From assembly GCA_002305715.1 (NCBI GenBank), contig DBQD01000010.1, forward strand, positions 1 to 54,625: a stretch of DNA of 54,625 nucleotides, read 5' to 3'. Positions 44,600-52,943 of the stretch are shown piece by piece (position 1 is the stretch's first letter; each line of letters begins with the position of its first letter). The stretch comes from Proteiniphilum sp. UBA1403 (GTDB lineage: Bacteria > Bacteroidota > Bacteroidia > Bacteroidales > Dysgonomonadaceae). The position numbers were made by a program, and so were the translations under genes. Under the pieces are notes generated by a model. It had not been told where the DNA came from and did not search any database. It saw only the letters and a list, made by a program, of their open reading frames with translations.

Positions 44600-45520
44600 C
44601 TAATCGTTGTTGATATATCGCACAAACGCCACACGCTCTCCGTCGGGCGACCAGCTATGCACATTGATAGTACCCTGACCACCATAGAAGATGGGTGTCA
44701 GGTCGCGTGCTTCTAGTGTCTCAACATCAAGCAGTCGAAGTTTTACATCCTTTCCAAATGGATGTCCCCCTTGCTGATCCTCCATATAGGCGATATAGAC
44801 GACACTCTTATTATCGGGCGAAGGATGGGGAAACCAATTGTCGTACTCCTCAAAGGTCAACTGTGTTTGTTCGCTTCCATCCGGGCGCATGCGATAAATA
44901 TGCATCCTCTCCGTCCGGTGGCTGTTGAAATAGATCCACTCTCCGTCGTAACTGAATTCAGGACCATCATCAAGCCCCGCAGCATCGGTGAGTCGCACCT
45001 CCTGGTCGGTATACACATCTGTTTTGTACACATCCCATTCGTTGTTTCGCATAGCGCAATAGGTCACCCATTGGTTATCAGGACTTACGCCGTGCCAATA
45101 ACTGGGATATTGACTCGTAATTAGTCGAGGCACACCACCTGCTGCCGGTAGCATGTAAATACGGGAGATACCTCCAATAGAACTGACTTGTGGGTCGTTA
45201 TAACTAATGATCAGCCACTTGCCATCGAAAGTCAGTCCATGGTCGTTGTTACACTGGTCGGCAAACCCTGTATCAATGATGCCAAGCTTTTTCCCTTTGA
45301 CTGATACTTTTTCTAGTTTACCATCCGCATCGATGATCAGAGACTTTCCATCGCGCGACCAGTTAGGTGCTTCAAAATGGCGCTTTTCTCGCAGGATAAC
45401 GGTTTCCTTGCCAGTTTTTACATTGAGCAGCACCAGCTCACTTTCAAGATTTTTCGGAACTTGGGCAAGAGAGGTCAATGAAATAAAAATGAAAAACGAC
45501 CACAAACAAATCTGTTTCAT
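44600..45520 (-). CDS. Exported TolB-like (PD40) beta-propeller protein
   Basis: 306 residues from ATG 45520 (MKQICLWSFFIFISLTSLAQ is a signal peptide; the longer ORF adds an unrelated leader). WD40-like PD40 repeats recur: APNWSRDGKSLIID, GPEFSYDGEWIYFNSHR, WFPHPSPDNKSVVYI and HSWSPDGERVAFVRY. Such proteins form six- or seven-bladed periplasmic propellers that bind peptides or glycans; none carries catalysis here. Its promoter is back-to-back with that of gltS, with a perfect palindrome between them. Specific ligand unknown. Confidence 0.85.
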   Translation of the reverse strand: MKQICLWSFFIFISLTSLAQVPKNLESELVLLNVKTGKETVILREKRHFEAPNWSRDGKSLIIDADGKLEKVSVKGKKLGIIDTGFADQCNNDHGLTFDGKWLIISYNDPQVSSIGGISRIYMLPAAGGVPRLITSQYPSYWHGVSPDNQWVTYCAMRNNEWDVYKTDVYTDQEVRLTDAAGLDDGPEFSYDGEWIYFNSHRTERMHIYRMRPDGSEQTQLTFEEYDNWFPHPSPDNKSVVYIAYMEDQQGGHPFGKDVKLRLLDVETLEARDLTPIFYGGQGTINVHSWSPDGERVAFVRYINND

Positions 45521-45548
45521 ATCGATACTAGACTTTCTATATTCATAG

Positions 45549-45580
45549 CAAATGTAATACAATAGCACAAATTTGTGCAA
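45549..45580 (-). promoter_or_regulatory. Promoter of the propeller-protein gene
   Basis: Minus strand TTG (45580-45578), spacer 21, TACATTTG (45556-45549). Predicted start near 45542, about 22 bases before the ATG. The palindrome at 45565-45578 lies inside its spacer. Confidence 0.55.
45565..45578. promoter_or_regulatory. Perfect 14-bp palindrome, candidate operator
   Basis: GCACAAATTTGTGC reads identically on both strands. It lies between the divergent promoters of the propeller gene and gltS, inside the spacer of the former and just upstream of the -33 of the latter, where a dimeric regulator could act on both. No regulator gene is adjacent. Confidence 0.5.
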
Positions 45581-45586
45581 TAAAGA

Positions 45587-45618
45587 TTGGGTGAAATGGT
45601 TCATTGCGATTATATTTG
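45587..45618 (+). promoter_or_regulatory. Promoter of gltS
   Basis: TTG (45587-45589), spacer 21, TATATTTG (45611-45618), followed by CG. Predicted start near 45625, which lies downstream of the ORF's first ATG at 45573 and so supports the start at 45687, with a leader of about 60 bases. Confidence 0.5.
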
Positions 45619-45686
45619 CGATTGGAACTTTTGGTTATTCCCATCCCCATCTCGATTATTGCACCTCAAAACAAACAACATTGCCC

Positions 45687-46898
45687 ATGATTATACCGAT
45701 TAATTTGTACGAAAGTGTAGGACTCGCTGTTTTGTTGTTGCTGTTGGGCAAATGGTTGAAATCGAAAATCTATTTCTTTCGGAAGTATGCAATCCCGTCG
45801 CCTGTTATTGGTGGACTGTTGTTTGCATTTGCTGCTTTAGCGTTGCAATCTACGGATGTGTTGAGTTTTCAGTTCGACAATTCGTTGCAAAGCTTTTTCA
45901 TGACCATCTTCTTCACCTCACTCGGATTTAATGTCAGTCTGAAGTTACTATACAAGGGTGGTTCAATATTGCTCCTTTTCCTATTGTTATCCACAATTTT
46001 CTCGTTGCTCCAGAATATCATTCCCATTTTCTTGGCCAATCCATTGGGTGTAGATATGCGACTGGCATTAATGACCGGCTCTACATCTCTCATGGGAGGA
46101 TTGGGCACATCGGCAGCCATCGCTCCGTTGGTAGAGGAGGCCGGTGTGACCGGAGCACATGCTGTTGCCATTGCATCGGCCACATTTGGTCTTCTATTGG
46201 GTTCTTTGATGGGTGCACCCATTGGCAACAACCTTATTACACGAAAAAAGCTTCACCTCAACCGCAAAGCCGATGCCGAAGAGCTGGAAATCGACGCACT
46301 AAAGGAAAACAGCATCCCCATGAACGGCGAGCGCATAACTAAAGCGTCGTTTCTCATTTTAATATCGATGGGTATCGGAGTAGTTTTCACAGACATCCTC
46401 AATCATTTTATGGGATTATGGATTGGCACAGTGAAATTTCCGGTCTATATCGGACCGATGATTGCGGCGGCTATCATCCGCAATATATTCGATGCACGGG
46501 GCGATTTTACGATCAATCCTGAAATACAATTGTTGGGAGATATCTGTTTGAATGTTTTTATCTCAATCGCCATCATGACACTTCGTTTGTGGGAGCTCAG
46601 CGAATTGGCACTCCCACTGATAGTTCTGTTGCTGGCTCAGGTACTGCTGATGTATCTCTTTCCCCGATTTATAGCCTTCCCCGTAATGGGAAGGAATTAC
46701 GATGCCGCTGTCTCAACATCGGGACTGGTAGGCTTTGCCATGGGCTCAACGGCAAATGCCATGGCGAACCTCGATTCCATTTGCGGTAAGTTCGGCTATT
46801 CGCGTTTGGCCTACTTTATTGTTCCTGTTGTGGGTGCCTTCTTTATCGACTTCATCAATGTTTTGATGATAACCGGATTCCTTGCTGCATTACCTTGA
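45687..46898 (+). CDS. gltS: Sodium/glutamate symporter
   Basis: 403 residues starting MIIPINLYESVGLAVLLLLLG, the usual GltS beginning. Two inverted sets of five helices with re-entrant loops: KYAIPSPVIGGLLFA, MTGSTSLMGGLGTSAAIAPLVEEAG, IASATFGLLLGSLMGAPIGN and NYDAAVSTSGLVGFAMGSTANAMANLDSI. Imports glutamate with Na+ across the inner membrane. The ORF is open back to ATG 45573, adding 38 residues, but the promoter argues against that start. A following helicase gene begins 51 bases later. Confidence 0.95.
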   Translation: MIIPINLYESVGLAVLLLLLGKWLKSKIYFFRKYAIPSPVIGGLLFAFAALALQSTDVLSFQFDNSLQSFFMTIFFTSLGFNVSLKLLYKGGSILLLFLLLSTIFSLLQNIIPIFLANPLGVDMRLALMTGSTSLMGGLGTSAAIAPLVEEAGVTGAHAVAIASATFGLLLGSLMGAPIGNNLITRKKLHLNRKADAEELEIDALKENSIPMNGERITKASFLILISMGIGVVFTDILNHFMGLWIGTVKFPVYIGPMIAAAIIRNIFDARGDFTINPEIQLLGDICLNVFISIAIMTLRLWELSELALPLIVLLLAQVLLMYLFPRFIAFPVMGRNYDAAVSTSGLVGFAMGSTANAMANLDSICGKFGYSRLAYFIVPVVGAFFIDFINVLMITGFLAALP

Positions 46899-46949
46899 TT
46901 TGGGTGCATTTTTTTAGTAGATTTGTCCTTTCATCTACAAAACGAACAC

Positions 46950-49097
46950 ATGTCCCGGCTCTCTCCATATGACTGTGCAAAGGAATTTGCCACCCACACC
47001 AACCGAAACCTCTTCATAACGGGAAAAGCCGGAACAGGTAAAACCACATTCCTTCGGCAGCTACGTAATGAATGTAAGAAGCAGTTGGCAGTAGTGGCAC
47101 CCACGGGCGTGGCAGCAGTCAATGCTGGCGGAACCACCATCCATTCATTTTTTCAATTGCCATTCACACCCTTTACACCAACACCAGCTGGACGAAATGC
47201 ACTGATCTCCCGCATGAAGATGAACAGCGCACGACGCAACGTAATTCGGGAACTGGAAGTACTGGTGATCGATGAAATCAGCATGGTGCGTGCCGATGTG
47301 TTGGATGCCATCGATACGGTTTTGCGCCATGTACGTTACCGCCACTCCGAACCCTTTGGCGGTGTACAGATGATTTTCATTGGCGACCTATACCAACTTT
47401 CTCCCGTAGCCAAGGCCGATGAGTGGCACATTCTCTCTGAACACTACGAGGGTATTTATTTCTTCCACAGTCGCGTAATTCAAGATGCTCCGCCAGTGTA
47501 TGTGGAGTTCGACAAGATCTACAGGCAGTCCGACTACGACTTCATCCATGTCTTGAACGAAGTGCGGAACAACACCCTTTCACAGGAAGGGTACAATCTG
47601 TTGCAGGGCCGCTACAATCCGAGCTTTACTCCTAATCCCGATGAGAACTATATCACACTGACCACGCACAACAGCAGTGCCGACCTAATCAACTATACCG
47701 AGTTAGAGAAAATACCCACTGAGAGCCATCTCTTCAATGCTGTGGTGAAAGGAGAGTTCCCCGAGAACGCATATCCTGTAGAACGGCAACTTGTTCTGAA
47801 AGAAGGCGCCAAGGTAATGTTTACCCGAAACGACAACGAAACACCTCGACGTTATTACAATGGGAAGGTCGGCACCATCACACAAATCGACAATGATGTG
47901 GTGACTGTTTACTGCCCCGGCGATACGGAAGAAATAACCGTCGACACATCCACGTGGGAAAATATCCGTTACACCACCAACCCGGAAAACCAAACCGTGG
48001 AGGAGGAGGTCATCGGCACCTTCGTGCAACTCCCCCTTCAACTTGCTTGGGCCATCACCATCCACAAGAGTCAGGGTCTTACCTTCAACTATGCGATCAT
48101 CGATGCGGGGAAGGCCTTTTCTCCGGGACAGGTCTATGTGGCACTGAGCCGCTGCCGTTCGCTTGAAGGTATTGTGCTGAAAAGTCCAATTAACCTCTTC
48201 AGCATTGCGGTGGACAAACAGGTTGTCGATTATTCCTCTATGAAGCCCAATGGCATGCAAATATCCGCTGAACTTAAATCGGCAAAGGAACAATTTAGAA
48301 CGATCTTGGTGCTGCAGTTATTCGATTTCTCACCTCTCCATCAAATGGCACGTAATTGGTACTATGATACCAAAGAAAATGAATCCTCCTTCAGTGAAGG
48401 CACCCTTCGTTTTGTGGATAACATCTTACAAGAGATCACCGAAATGGAGCAGGTGACCAGTAAATTCAGGTCACAACTAACTCAGATAGTTCGTCAAACA
48501 CCTTTTAATAGCACTTTTTTCACGGAGCGACTCCAAGCATCCTCCCCCTATTTCGCCGGCAGAATAGATATGCTGTTGCGAATCTTACGGGAAACACCTG
48601 CCTCATCCGATAACAGAACAAACGCACAAGAGTATGACGAGAGCATCGTCTCCATCTTCAATGCCCTTGCACTAAAAAAACACCTTATTGTTGAGACTGT
48701 CGTCGATTTCAGTGCAGAAGCGTATTATCAAGCACGAAGCCAGTTCAGAAAACCAAAGTTCAACATAACATCCTACAGTCGTGACAGCAAGGGTGAACAA
48801 CTTAAATCGATCCATCCAGAATTGCTTACAGAGCTCGTTCAATTGCGCAATCGAATTAGCAAGGAGCAGAATACACCTGTTTACATCATTGCATCGACCA
48901 AAGCATTGGTACAAATGGCCAATTTCCTTCCGGAGACAGAAAAGGAACTGCTGAAAATTCACGGTTTTGGAAAGAAAAAGGTTCTACTTTACGGATCTTC
49001 GTTTCTCGAGATCATCACCGACTACATGGCAACCTTCGAAATTGAATCGCAGATGATCCACTTCAAGGAGGAGAAAAAACAACGAAAGAAGAAATAA
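46950..49097 (+). CDS. Pif1-like superfamily 1 helicase with C-terminal HRDC domain
   Basis: 715 residues from ATG 46950 (the longer ORF starts at TTG 46923). Walker A GKAGTGKTTFLRQL, motif Ia VAPTGVAAVNAGGTTIHSFFQLPF (the Pif1 signature region), Walker B VLVIDEISMVRADVLD, motif III MIFIGDLYQLSPV, motif V WAITIHKSQGLTF and motif VI VYVALSRCRSLEG. After about residue 450 come a helical region and an HRDC-like C-terminus (LVQLRNRISKEQNTPVYIIASTKALVQMANFLPETEKELLKIHGFG, shown here in parts below 20 residues: LVQLRNRISKEQ, PVYIIASTKAL, ELLKIHGFGKKK). Likely a 5'-3' DNA helicase in repair or replication. Confidence 0.9.
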   Translation: MSRLSPYDCAKEFATHTNRNLFITGKAGTGKTTFLRQLRNECKKQLAVVAPTGVAAVNAGGTTIHSFFQLPFTPFTPTPAGRNALISRMKMNSARRNVIRELEVLVIDEISMVRADVLDAIDTVLRHVRYRHSEPFGGVQMIFIGDLYQLSPVAKADEWHILSEHYEGIYFFHSRVIQDAPPVYVEFDKIYRQSDYDFIHVLNEVRNNTLSQEGYNLLQGRYNPSFTPNPDENYITLTTHNSSADLINYTELEKIPTESHLFNAVVKGEFPENAYPVERQLVLKEGAKVMFTRNDNETPRRYYNGKVGTITQIDNDVVTVYCPGDTEEITVDTSTWENIRYTTNPENQTVEEEVIGTFVQLPLQLAWAITIHKSQGLTFNYAIIDAGKAFSPGQVYVALSRCRSLEGIVLKSPINLFSIAVDKQVVDYSSMKPNGMQISAELKSAKEQFRTILVLQLFDFSPLHQMARNWYYDTKENESSFSEGTLRFVDNILQEITEMEQVTSKFRSQLTQIVRQTPFNSTFFTERLQASSPYFAGRIDMLLRILRETPASSDNRTNAQEYDESIVSIFNALALKKHLIVETVVDFSAEAYYQARSQFRKPKFNITSYSRDSKGEQLKSIHPELLTELVQLRNRISKEQNTPVYIIASTKALVQMANFLPETEKELLKIHGFGKKKVLLYGSSFLEIITDYMATFEIESQMIHFKEEKKQRKKK

Positions 49098-49395
49098 GAA
49101 AAAGGAAACCCCTACCTCATTACAAGACAAACTCTTACGTTGAACCTACGTGCAGCCCTCTCCGCTTCACCATTATTCCCTCCATATATCAACCTTAAAC
49201 CCACCATATGTTTGCATAAGGCTAAGCTAAGGTTGTAATATGGAAGTACAATTGCAGTTTACGCGAAATCTCTTCCGCAATGTTTCGCAAGAAATGAATC
49301 TCCTCTCAACTTAAAAAATGAAAATCGCTGTTCGTAAAAATGCTAGGTATCTTACTGTTTCTGGCTAGTATTAGCTCGGTGAGATAAAAAAACCT
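49098..49395. other. 298-base gene-free stretch with inverted repeats
   Basis: Lies between the converging helicase and GH3 genes. It contains an imperfect 17-bp inverted repeat (49181-49197 against 49228-49244, 15 of 17 positions paired, 30-base loop) and a second short one (GCGAAA 49263-49268 with TTTCGC 49283-49288). There is no ORF longer than a few tens of codons and no terminator-like U tract next to the stems. It may be a decayed element or structured RNA; origin not determinable from the sequence. Confidence 0.5.
49181..49244. repeat. Imperfect 17-bp inverted repeat
   Basis: TCCATATATCAACCTTA (49181-49197) is complementary in 15 of 17 positions to TAAGGTTGTAATATGGA (49228-49244). The spacer is 30 bases. 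Not flanked by a recognisable duplication or transposase. Confidence 0.6.
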
Positions 49396-51738
49396 TTACT
49401 TATTGGGTGTATCCCACACCTTGGTTGCCGCACAGGTAATATCTACTGTCTGATTTCCAGCCTGCAGCATAAAATCGCCCTTCTCCAATGTCCACTTGCC
49501 TTTTGCATTAACAAATGCCAAGTCAGCACCCTTCAGGTCGAATATTACGGTCTTTGTTTCTCCGGGTTTAAGAGAGATTTTCTCGAAAGCTCTCAGGCGA
49601 CGAACATCGGGAGATAACGAAGCTACTTTATCGCTACTGAATAGCAATACCGATTCTTTCCCTTCTCTACTACCGCTGTTGGTAACATCAACCGAAACAG
49701 TGATCACATCTTCTGCTGTGAAGCTTGCATTGCTCACTCGCAGGTTGGAATAAATGTATGTAGTGTAGCTCAATCCATAACCAAATGGATACTGTACAGC
49801 GGTTTGTGCTCCATAATCGTATGCACCTTCCATCTTACCATCGATATTCTGACTTGGTTTGTGATCGTAGGTAATCAATCCCTGCTCATACTTCGGATAG
49901 GTATATGGCAGCTTACCACTTGGGTTTACATCGCCACTTAAGATCCCGGCCAGTGCATCGCCACCGAAGTTACCCGGCAGATAGGTCTGCAGTATGGCGG
50001 CAGCACCCGGTTCAATTTTACGAATTAGGCGAGGACGACCTTCATTGAGTACCAGAATAACCGGTTTACCGGTTTTTTGCAATGCCAGTGCCAGCTCAGT
50101 CTGGTTTTCAGATAGTGTCAGTTCATCGAGGTTTCCGGGAGTTTCGCAGTAGGAGTTTTCTCCAATGCACAAGACAATGTAATTGGCCCATGCAGCCGCG
50201 GCTACAGCCTTCTGTATTTCCGGTGTGTTCTCTTCATAATACTGTCCATCCATCTTATAGGTAACACCTGGTTCATAGCGAACATTCTCCACACCAAATC
50301 TGTTCTGCAACGCCTCGAAGATGGTGTTGTACTGCATTGCAAACTCTTCGGTTTTCTCACCTTGCCACGAGTAGCTCCACCCTCCATTGAGCGTGCGCAT
50401 GGAGTGGGCATTGGGACCAGCCACTAATATGCGTGCGTTGTTCGGTAACGGAAGTATGTTATCGCTGTTTTTCAACAACGTAATCGCCTCTTCGGCTGCA
50501 GCTCTTGCTACCGATTCATTCTCCCTGCTACTGAAATCGGGATATTCTGTACGTGACCAGTGAGGACGATCAAAAAGGCCCAGTCGGAATTTCAAACGAA
50601 GTACCCTGCGAACAGCGTCGTCGATACGCGACATGGGTACCTCACCCTCTTCAACCAACTGCACGAGCGTGGGACAAAAAGTGAGGTTGTAGGGCTCCAT
50701 CACCATGTCGATACCGGCCATGATTGCTGTTTTCACGGCCTCTTTGTAATCGACTGCAATACGGTCTCGGTTCAACAGGTTGGCCACATCGGCCCAATCA
50801 GTTACAATCACACCGTCGAAGTTCAGTTCTTCCTTCAACCACTGTGTCAACAGGCGATAATCGGCATGTGTTGACACCCCGTTGATGATTCCCGAGTTCA
50901 CCATCACAGAAAGGGCACCCCCCTCAACAATGGCTGCACGGAAGGGCTCAAAGTACTTCTCGCGAAGATCGCTCTCGGAGATGAGAGCCGGGGTACGGTC
51001 TTTCCCCGATACCGGCACGCCATAACCCATATAATGCTTCAGGCAGGCTGCAATGTGCTGATTTCCGACGCTGTTACGATCGTTGCCCTGAAAGCCGATT
51101 GTTGAGGCGACTGCCATGCGGGCATTGAGATAGGCATCCTCCCCAAAACTCTCCCACTGGCGCGACCAACGTGCATCACGTCCCAGGTCCATCGTCGGTG
51201 CAAAAGTCCAAGGGATATTACTAGCCCTAACCTCGTAGGCTGTGATACGCGATCCCTCCTCCATCAGTGCAGGATTAAATGTAGCAGCCATTCCTATAGC
51301 TTGCGGGAAGAAGGTAGCGCCAGCGGTGTAAGTGGCACCGTGAATAGCATCAATTCCATAGATCACGGGAATACCGGTCTCCACGATTGCCCTTTGTTGA
51401 ATTGCTTGGATGGTTTTTTCCCACACATCGGTGGTACGAGCCCGATTGTTACTAGTGTTGAGGATTGAACCCACCTTGTATTTCCCGATTACCGTATCGA
51501 GCATGGCCGGATCAATATCGAATGGCTCTTCGCTATAATAAGCATTCCCTCCCTTACCAATCAGATCGATGGTAAACTGGGCCATCTGGCCCACCTTTTC
51601 CTCCAGCGTCATTTTAGTTAGTATACTATCGATCTTTTTCTCAATACCCGCATCCAGACTTGTTCCGGTTTTATGTACGCCACTATTGCAGGCAGCAAGG
51701 AATAGTCCGAATAGGATAAACAAATAAAATTTCTTCAT
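49396..51738 (-). CDS. bglX: Glycoside hydrolase family 3 beta-glucosidase lipoprotein
   Basis: 780 residues from ATG 51738. Lipoprotein signal MKKFYLFILFGLFLAAC (Cys17), without acidic residues after the Cys, so periplasm-facing is likelier than surface. GH3 N-domain with KHYMGYG and substrate-binding loops, nucleophile Asp314 in GVIVTDWADV; second domain ARAAAEEAITLLKNSDNILPL and GENSYCETPGNLDELTLSENQ (acid/base loop region); C-terminal fibronectin III-like domain (SVDVTNSGSREGKESVLLF). Releases glucose from beta-glucan oligosaccharides produced by the GH16 enzyme encoded 25 bases upstream. The ORF continues to 51840, which overlaps the GH16 gene and is not used. Confidence 0.93.
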   Translation of the reverse strand: MKKFYLFILFGLFLAACNSGVHKTGTSLDAGIEKKIDSILTKMTLEEKVGQMAQFTIDLIGKGGNAYYSEEPFDIDPAMLDTVIGKYKVGSILNTSNNRARTTDVWEKTIQAIQQRAIVETGIPVIYGIDAIHGATYTAGATFFPQAIGMAATFNPALMEEGSRITAYEVRASNIPWTFAPTMDLGRDARWSRQWESFGEDAYLNARMAVASTIGFQGNDRNSVGNQHIAACLKHYMGYGVPVSGKDRTPALISESDLREKYFEPFRAAIVEGGALSVMVNSGIINGVSTHADYRLLTQWLKEELNFDGVIVTDWADVANLLNRDRIAVDYKEAVKTAIMAGIDMVMEPYNLTFCPTLVQLVEEGEVPMSRIDDAVRRVLRLKFRLGLFDRPHWSRTEYPDFSSRENESVARAAAEEAITLLKNSDNILPLPNNARILVAGPNAHSMRTLNGGWSYSWQGEKTEEFAMQYNTIFEALQNRFGVENVRYEPGVTYKMDGQYYEENTPEIQKAVAAAAWANYIVLCIGENSYCETPGNLDELTLSENQTELALALQKTGKPVILVLNEGRPRLIRKIEPGAAAILQTYLPGNFGGDALAGILSGDVNPSGKLPYTYPKYEQGLITYDHKPSQNIDGKMEGAYDYGAQTAVQYPFGYGLSYTTYIYSNLRVSNASFTAEDVITVSVDVTNSGSREGKESVLLFSSDKVASLSPDVRRLRAFEKISLKPGETKTVIFDLKGADLAFVNAKGKWTLEKGDFMLQAGNQTVDITCAATKVWDTPNK

Positions 51739-51763
51739 ATGTTTTATTTTTGATGACTTGCAT

Positions 51764-52882
51764 CTATTTCTGATATACCCGTACATAATCAATCTCATAG
51801 GTGGCGGGCAGTTTAGACTCATCCACTCCTTGTGCACCACCCCAGTCGCCCCCCCATGCCAGGTTCAGCTTCAAATAGAACGGCACATTGAAGGGCCAGG
51901 TTTCTTTGTTACCTGTACCGTCATTGTTGAAATGGAAATACTCAATACCATCTACAAACCCCTTAATATATGTGGAGGTCCACTCTACCGCATAAACATG
52001 AAATTGGGTTTCGGCCGTTTTTATCTCTTTCTTGGCCGTCTTTTGGGTGCCAATGGTGTGGTTATAGGCTTTAGTATGTACCGAGGAGTGGATCCATCCG
52101 GGATCGTATCCCACATATTCCATGATATCGATCTCTCCGTCGAGCGGCCATTGAAGCGGTGTCTTCTCCGGAAGCATCCAGAATGCCGGCCATGTACCCT
52201 TTCCTCCCGGTACCCGTAGGCGTGCTTCAAAATAGCCATAGGTCCAGCTCTTGATAGTGTTGAGGCGAGCCGAAATGATTTTTTGCCCCTGTTTTTTTGC
52301 AATGATCTTCAATGTTCCGTCATGGATCATCGCTACAGTATCGGTACCAGAAAACTCTTTCACATAGGTCTGCAGTTCGTTATTTACCCAGCCCGGTGCA
52401 GCCGTTTCATAATACCACTTTTCTGTATCGGGCAATGCCGGTTTACCGTCTACTCTTCTTTCCGCATCAAACTCATCGGCCCAAACCAGTGTGTAGCCTG
52501 CTGGAACATGGTTCTCCACGGTGGCTCCCTCTTGTGTAACACTGTATTTCAGGTTCTCTTTCCCGGTACTGAAGGTAAGTTCAGCTGAGCGGGCGGTTGT
52601 CTGTGGGTTGGCCGAAGCAGTGACTTTCACCAATGTCTGTCCATTTCCACCTCTGTTTGGTGTAAGACTGCACCAACTTTGTCCGGATGTAACAGTCCAA
52701 TCACCATTTGCCGTGACGACAATGTTTTTAGTCTCCCCTTTGTCTGACAATACCGTTGTAGCCGGAGATATTTCCAATTTCACCTCTTTATCCGGTTTAG
52801 GGTCTTCGGGTAACGGGTCGTTTCCACCGCATGCTGCCAGCAAAACGGTCAACATGATCCATGCTATGTTCATTCGTTTCAT
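51764..52882 (-). CDS. GH16 endo-beta-glucanase lipoprotein with BACON domain
   Basis: 372 residues. Lipobox LLAAC (Cys18) followed by GGNDPLPEDP, acidic residues that favour outer-membrane surface exposure in Bacteroidetes. BACON domain about 35-120 (ISPATTVLSDKGETKNIVV, NGDWTVTSGQSWCSLTPN, YSVTQEG), then a GH16 jelly roll from about 128 with the ExDxxE motif DGEIDIMEYVG (nucleophile Glu250, Asp252, acid/base Glu255) and WPAFWMLPEK. The motif with an extra Met belongs to laminarinase-type members that cut beta-1,3 (or mixed-linkage) glucan. The ATG at 52882 is one of two possible starts (second at 52873). Confidence 0.93.
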   Translation of the reverse strand: MKRMNIAWIMLTVLLAACGGNDPLPEDPKPDKEVKLEISPATTVLSDKGETKNIVVTANGDWTVTSGQSWCSLTPNRGGNGQTLVKVTASANPQTTARSAELTFSTGKENLKYSVTQEGATVENHVPAGYTLVWADEFDAERRVDGKPALPDTEKWYYETAAPGWVNNELQTYVKEFSGTDTVAMIHDGTLKIIAKKQGQKIISARLNTIKSWTYGYFEARLRVPGGKGTWPAFWMLPEKTPLQWPLDGEIDIMEYVGYDPGWIHSSVHTKAYNHTIGTQKTAKKEIKTAETQFHVYAVEWTSTYIKGFVDGIEYFHFNNDGTGNKETWPFNVPFYLKLNLAWGGDWGGAQGVDESKLPATYEIDYVRVYQK

Positions 52883-52943
52883 TAATTAGATGAAAGCTGC
52901 CGACTTTTCAATCGGCAGCCACTTTACAAAATTAATATATTCT

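Noticed and set aside
45573..45686. Extended N-terminus of GltS
   Set aside because: The promoter predicted at 45587-45618 lies inside the extension, and the family starts at MIIPINLYE.
47703..48293. 196-codon minus-strand ORF within the helicase gene
   Set aside because: Antisense shadow of the conserved helicase motifs; no signal peptide or domain pattern.
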